Notes under the pieces: generated by a model | What the model saw: only the letters and a program-made list of their open reading frames with translations | Told to the model about the DNA's origin: nothing | Database searches by the model: none | Made by a program: the position numbers and the translations under genes | Origin: Bacteroidales bacterium UBA1216 | Lineage (GTDB): Bacteria; Bacteroidota; Bacteroidia; Bacteroidales; Paludibacteraceae | Length of the DNA: 26,114 bases | NCBI GenBank assembly: GCA_002309255.1 | Contig: DBXI01000056.1 | Coordinates: 1 to 26,114 of the forward strand | Direction of reading: 5' to 3' | Part shown: in pieces, positions 24,098-26,114 of the stretch | How the letters are laid out: each line of letters opens with the position of its first letter | How positions within the stretch are numbered: position 1 is the first letter of the stretch

Positions 24098-24570
24098 GAA
24101 CATCCATTCAACAGCGCGTGATGGCCGGGAACGCCCGGCAGCGCATTCAGTCCAATGTTATGCATTGGGCGCACCATATCCACCGGACATCCGATGGCAG
24201 TTGGAGCGAGGCACTGCAGCGCGGCTGGGAGATGCACTACATGCGTCAGATGCTCGCACACGGCGTCGTCGAGTTCACGTTCATCAAACGGGACGGCACA
24301 ACCCGCACCGCAAGAGGAACGAACTACACCGACATCATACCGCCATCCAAAGCCCCAACAGGTCACCAGCAGGAGGCAATAGACGCAGGCTTGGCTCAAC
24401 CGAACTGGAAATCGATTGCTTACTTCGACCTGGATAAAGAAGCCTGGCGGGCATTCAGCATTGAACGGTTCGTGCAGGTGAACAGGTTAGCGGTTGTTAT
24501 GCCGGTAGTATGCGAGAAGCAAAATGAAAAAGAAAAAGCTAATAAAAGAAAAGAACCAAAAGAAAATTAA
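24094..24570 (+). CDS. WYL_2 (former DUF2693) domain protein, cassette gene 2
   Basis: 158 residues from the ATG in the ATGA overlap; an in-frame ATG at 24082 would add four residues. The C-terminal half fits the WYL_2 Sm/SH3-like beta-barrel family: VEFTFIKRDGTTRTARGTN, IIPPSK, then IAYFDLDKEAWRAFSIERF. The N-terminal 50 residues (QRVMAGNARQRIQSNVMHW) are helical and resemble KorC/small-Bacteroidetes-protein style helices but no named family. The tail is Lys/Glu rich. The family is common in Bacteroidetes genomes and their phages; its ligand is unknown. It ends at a strong terminator. Confidence 0.72.
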   Translation: MRTSIQQRVMAGNARQRIQSNVMHWAHHIHRTSDGSWSEALQRGWEMHYMRQMLAHGVVEFTFIKRDGTTRTARGTNYTDIIPPSKAPTGHQQEAIDAGLAQPNWKSIAYFDLDKEAWRAFSIERFVQVNRLAVVMPVVCEKQNEKEKANKRKEPKEN

Positions 24571-24579
24571 TTAAAAGAA

Positions 24580-24657
24580 AAAGTCCGTCTAGTCCCACTA
24601 CTACACACGTGTAGCGCGCACGCGAGACCTCGGACTGACGGACGGACTTTCTTTTTT
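24580..24657 (+). terminator. Strong multi-stem terminator
   Basis: AAAGTCCGTC (24580-24589) pairs perfectly with GACGGACTTT (24641-24650), followed by CTTTTTT. Inside it, AGTCC (24591-24595) pairs with GGACT (24632-24636), and CTACA-CACG-TGTAG forms a third small stem near 24601-24614. It separates the first two cassette genes from the rest; A-rich upstream flank suggests it works both ways. Confidence 0.8.
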
Positions 24658-24674
24658 GATAAATTATTTATTTT

Positions 24675-25070
24675 ATGAATATTAACTCTTCTAACGACAC
24701 CTTCCCACACATTTGGGCGCTTCTTGCGCCACAGGACGAGTTCCGCAGCCGAGAGCTGGCGTGCAGACGCATGTGGGAGACCTTCGACACCGACAAGCAG
24801 CGATCCATCTACGCGCGCATCCGAGGCAAGATGCAACGCGGTGAGAACGTCAGCCAAAACCCATACTTCGCCATACAGGACAACATAGATCCCTCGCCGC
24901 CTAAACTTCAACCACCGAAGAACTACAACGGCAGTAACGACTTCCTACAGGTCGTCAAGACCGGCACGCTCGTCACAGCAGAGTTCAACGGAGAGGTAGG
25001 CATCTACACCGAGGCGGACGCCGCAAAACATCAAATGACTATCATCAAACACTTGCAACCATGCAACTAG
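24675..25070 (+). CDS. Small protein of unknown function, cassette gene 3
   Basis: A 131-residue protein of a type I recall as recurrent but unnamed in Bacteroidales accessory DNA. The N-terminal half has EFRSRELACRRMWETFDTDK (22-41) then QRSIYARIRGKMQRGENVSQNPYFAI, a charged helical pair; the C-terminal part VKTGTLVTAEFNGEVGIYTE is beta-rich. No signal peptide or known catalytic motif. It starts 17 bp after the terminator T-run with no visible promoter or Shine-Dalgarno in the AT-rich gap. It overlaps the next ATG by 10 bp, so the following genes are probably coupled to it. Confidence 0.65.
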   Translation: MNINSSNDTFPHIWALLAPQDEFRSRELACRRMWETFDTDKQRSIYARIRGKMQRGENVSQNPYFAIQDNIDPSPPKLQPPKNYNGSNDFLQVVKTGTLVTAEFNGEVGIYTEADAAKHQMTIIKHLQPCN

Positions 25071-25240
25071 CCCTCAACACACCACCCACCTTTCGCGAGA
25101 TGTCCGACCTGTTCGACCTCATGCGCGAACTCAATCCCGCCGACCTCCAGCGATGCGCGAACGAGAAGCCATACGCAAACGTGTCGAAAGACTCTACGAC
25201 AAGTACCAACGACGAGCCAAGGATGAAACGGAGCTCATGA
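25061..25240 (+). CDS. 5' part of a probably split small gene, cassette gene 4a
   Basis: 59 codons from the ATG overlapping the previous stop. The first 31 residues look natural (TFREMSDLFDLMRELNPADL), but after R31 the frame turns into low-quality sequence (CANEKPYANVSKDSTTST). From the same point the next frame becomes strongly coding (MREREAIRKRVERLYDKYQ). Reading both as one protein (25061-25338) needs a -1 shift or one restored base near 25150-25155. A frameshift mutation, an assembly error or true overlapping genes are all possible. Confidence 0.5.
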   Translation: MQLALNTPPTFREMSDLFDLMRELNPADLQRCANEKPYANVSKDSTTSTNDEPRMKRSS

Positions 25241-25338
25241 AGCACATACGAATCGCATACATCGGAGAACGACGAAAACGACCTACAGACACCAACAAAT
25301 CCACACAAACAGCAATCACATTCTACAAACCGCCCTAA
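25153..25338 (+). CDS. 3' part of a probably split small gene, cassette gene 4b
   Basis: 61 codons: MREREAIRKRVERLYDKYQ continuing RRAKDETELMKHIRIAYI, very charged and almost certainly a long helix or coiled coil, with a basic C-terminus. It overlaps 4a by 88 bp in another frame. On its own it has no Shine-Dalgarno and its ATG lies exactly where 4a stops looking coding, so it is more likely the second half of one roughly 92-residue protein. Function unknown. Confidence 0.55.
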   Translation: MREREAIRKRVERLYDKYQRRAKDETELMKHIRIAYIGERRKRPTDTNKSTQTAITFYKPP

Positions 25339-25423
25339 TTCGGCAACTTGAATCGAGACATACTCGAGACAACTACCTGACAACCACCGGACAGTAACGC
25401 AACAAAGAAAGGAGACCAAACAC

Positions 25424-25660
25424 ATGCAGAGAGTAAAGAAAGACACTTTAGCAAAGACCCTTGACCGAGCGATACAGGCACAAATGGGACGCAAAGGCTT
25501 AAACACACTCATCTTCGGATGGATGGAGTATCGCAAGTACAGCAGAAAGTACAGACATGCCATCTACAGCCGACAATGGCTGTTCATCACAGAGGTCATC
25601 GACCTGTCAGAATACGCTGGATATGACCTCATAACCGGCAAAAGAATACCCGACAAATAG
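25424..25660 (+). CDS. Small basic protein of unknown function, cassette gene 5
   Basis: A 78-residue basic protein, MQRVKKDTLAKTLDRAIQAQ then WMEYRKYSRKYRHAIYSRQ and a VIDLSEYAGYDLITGKRI tail. Not recognised. No signal peptide; Tyr, Arg and Lys are frequent, fitting a nucleic-acid or RNP contact (inference). It has a good Shine-Dalgarno (AAGGAGA, about 10 nt before ATG), unlike the other cassette genes. It is the last gene before the next promoter. Confidence 0.65.
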   Translation: MQRVKKDTLAKTLDRAIQAQMGRKGLNTLIFGWMEYRKYSRKYRHAIYSRQWLFITEVIDLSEYAGYDLITGKRIPDK

Positions 25661-25696
25661 AAAAAGTCATTCTGCTGACTTCTCCGATCTCCCAAA

Positions 25697-25729
25697 TTTG
25701 CAAATCCCAACTTTTTGTTGTATCTTTGC
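25697..25729 (+). promoter_or_regulatory. Promoter for the last (truncated) gene
   Basis: -33 box TTTG (25697-25700), 20-nt spacer, -7 box TATCTTTGC (25721-25729). Same geometry as the promoters at 15616 and 15497. Transcription would start near 25735. Confidence 0.75.
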
Positions 25730-25730
25730 A

Positions 25731-25971
25731 CTGTTTTTCGGGAACGCGTTCCCCGAAAAGCGCCGAAACCCCGAAAAAGCGACAACGCGTGGTCGGTTTT
25801 TCGGAGAGCGGAGGCAACCGCGCGCTTTATGTCGCCCGGGCGATATCCGGTAGCGCGGTTTGGCGAACGCGAGCGTTCTTTGACATATTTATCCCCTCTA
25901 CGTCGGCCGGAGGTTGAGGGTCCACGCAAATAACATGCAGTGGGGGTCTCTATAAAGATGGCTGACAACAC
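25731..25971 (+). ncRNA. Highly structured GC-rich leader
   Basis: Between the 25697 promoter and the ATG at 25972, several stems stack in order. A near-perfect TTTTCGGGAACG/CGTTCCCCGAAAA palindrome lies at 25735-25759 (one bulge). CCGAAAAAGCGAC (25771-25783) pairs with GTCGGTTTTTCGG (25792-25804) over 13 positions, one G-G mismatch. AACCGCGC (25816-25823) / GCGCGGTT (25853-25860) encloses the palindrome TCGCCCGGGCGA. GAACG-CGAG-CGTTC lies at 25865-25878. No good ORF is present. I cannot assign it to a known RNA family. Confidence 0.5.
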
Positions 25972-26114
25972 ATGGCAATAGTAAAATGGATGAAGGGTAT
26001 CGAGTTCGTGAGTGGTGCCCTGAGTAAGATCAACAAGAAATCGCAGCACGCGAAGGACCAGACGATGCTTCTGGCCACCCACCGCAAGGCGCCCACGGAG
26101 AACAAGGACGGTTG
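25972..26114 (+). CDS. N-terminal fragment of an unrecognised Bacteroidales protein
   Basis: The first 47 codons of a gene that runs off the window: MAIVKWMKGIEFVSGALSK then INKKSQHAKDQTMLLATHR and KAPTENKDG. It resembles unnamed Bacteroidales proteins I recall from accessory/prophage-like loci (K.I..VSGALSKINKKS pattern), but I cannot name a family or a function. It follows its own promoter and a roughly 240-nt structured leader. ATG at 25972 is chosen as the first in-frame start after the leader stems; another ATG lies six codons in. Confidence 0.6.
   Translation, partial: MAIVKWMKGIEFVSGALSKINKKSQHAKDQTMLLATHRKAPTENKDG

Noticed and set aside
1..26114. tRNA or rRNA genes
   Set aside because: No cloverleaf with a GGTTCGA-type T-arm or rRNA-like segment was noticed; a tRNAscan run would settle this.

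Overview
The window looks like a chromosomal segment of a member of the Bacteroidales, probably an uncultured gut or rumen-type lineage. Four things point there: the sequences of RF1, DUF4954, DUF4494, YidC and the lipoprotein peptidase are of Bacteroidetes type; three promoters fit the Bacteroidetes primary-sigma pattern TTTG-N20-TAnnTTTG; there is a BspA-like leucine-rich-repeat protein with a type IX secretion C-terminal domain; and Shine-Dalgarno sites are mostly weak. This is judged by eye, with no database search.

Region 1 (1-3427) is housekeeping: the 3' part of prfA, rsmE and a PAP2 phosphatase in a tightly overlapping plus-strand operon; a small exported LTXXQ-like protein on the minus strand that overlaps the PAP2 gene tail to tail; and a LolC/E-type ABC permease ending at a clear hairpin.

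Region 2 (3458-15287) is a long run of minus-strand core genes. In transcription order they are yidC, a WalJ/YycJ-type metallo-beta-lactamase-fold hydrolase, a Dpm1-like glycosyltransferase, an M23 lipoprotein peptidase, DUF4494, trpS, asnA, galK, galM and DUF4954. The last five are nearly gapless, and galM/DUF4954 overlap by ATGA, which links the DUF4954 beta-helix protein to galactose use. Three boundaries carry related copies of one intergenic repeat/hairpin family. Short tandem repeats of similar style also appear inside yidC, inside the lolE-like gene, and across the Dpm1 stop/M23 start.

Region 3 (15288-16659) is AT-rich and holds two back-to-back promoters, a 45-bp tandem repeat in the yidC leader, a frameshifted DUF4160 gene with its usual partner DUF2442, and a 129-bp inverted-repeat element.

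Region 4 (16660-23004) is one 2114-residue secreted modular protein: signal peptide, 14 BspA-type LRRs, beta-sandwich modules, an unusual helical/glycine-rich insert, an Asp-rich linker, a chitobiase-C-like domain and a T9SS sorting domain.

Region 5 (23005-26114) is accessory. It has 23-bp tandem repeats, a remnant with an HTH-like segment, and a cassette of small, mostly unrecognised proteins, one of which carries a WYL_2 (former DUF2693) domain. The cassette and the last, truncated gene each follow a promoter and a roughly 230-240-nt highly structured leader. These two leader-plus-small-gene units are the best candidates for something undescribed.
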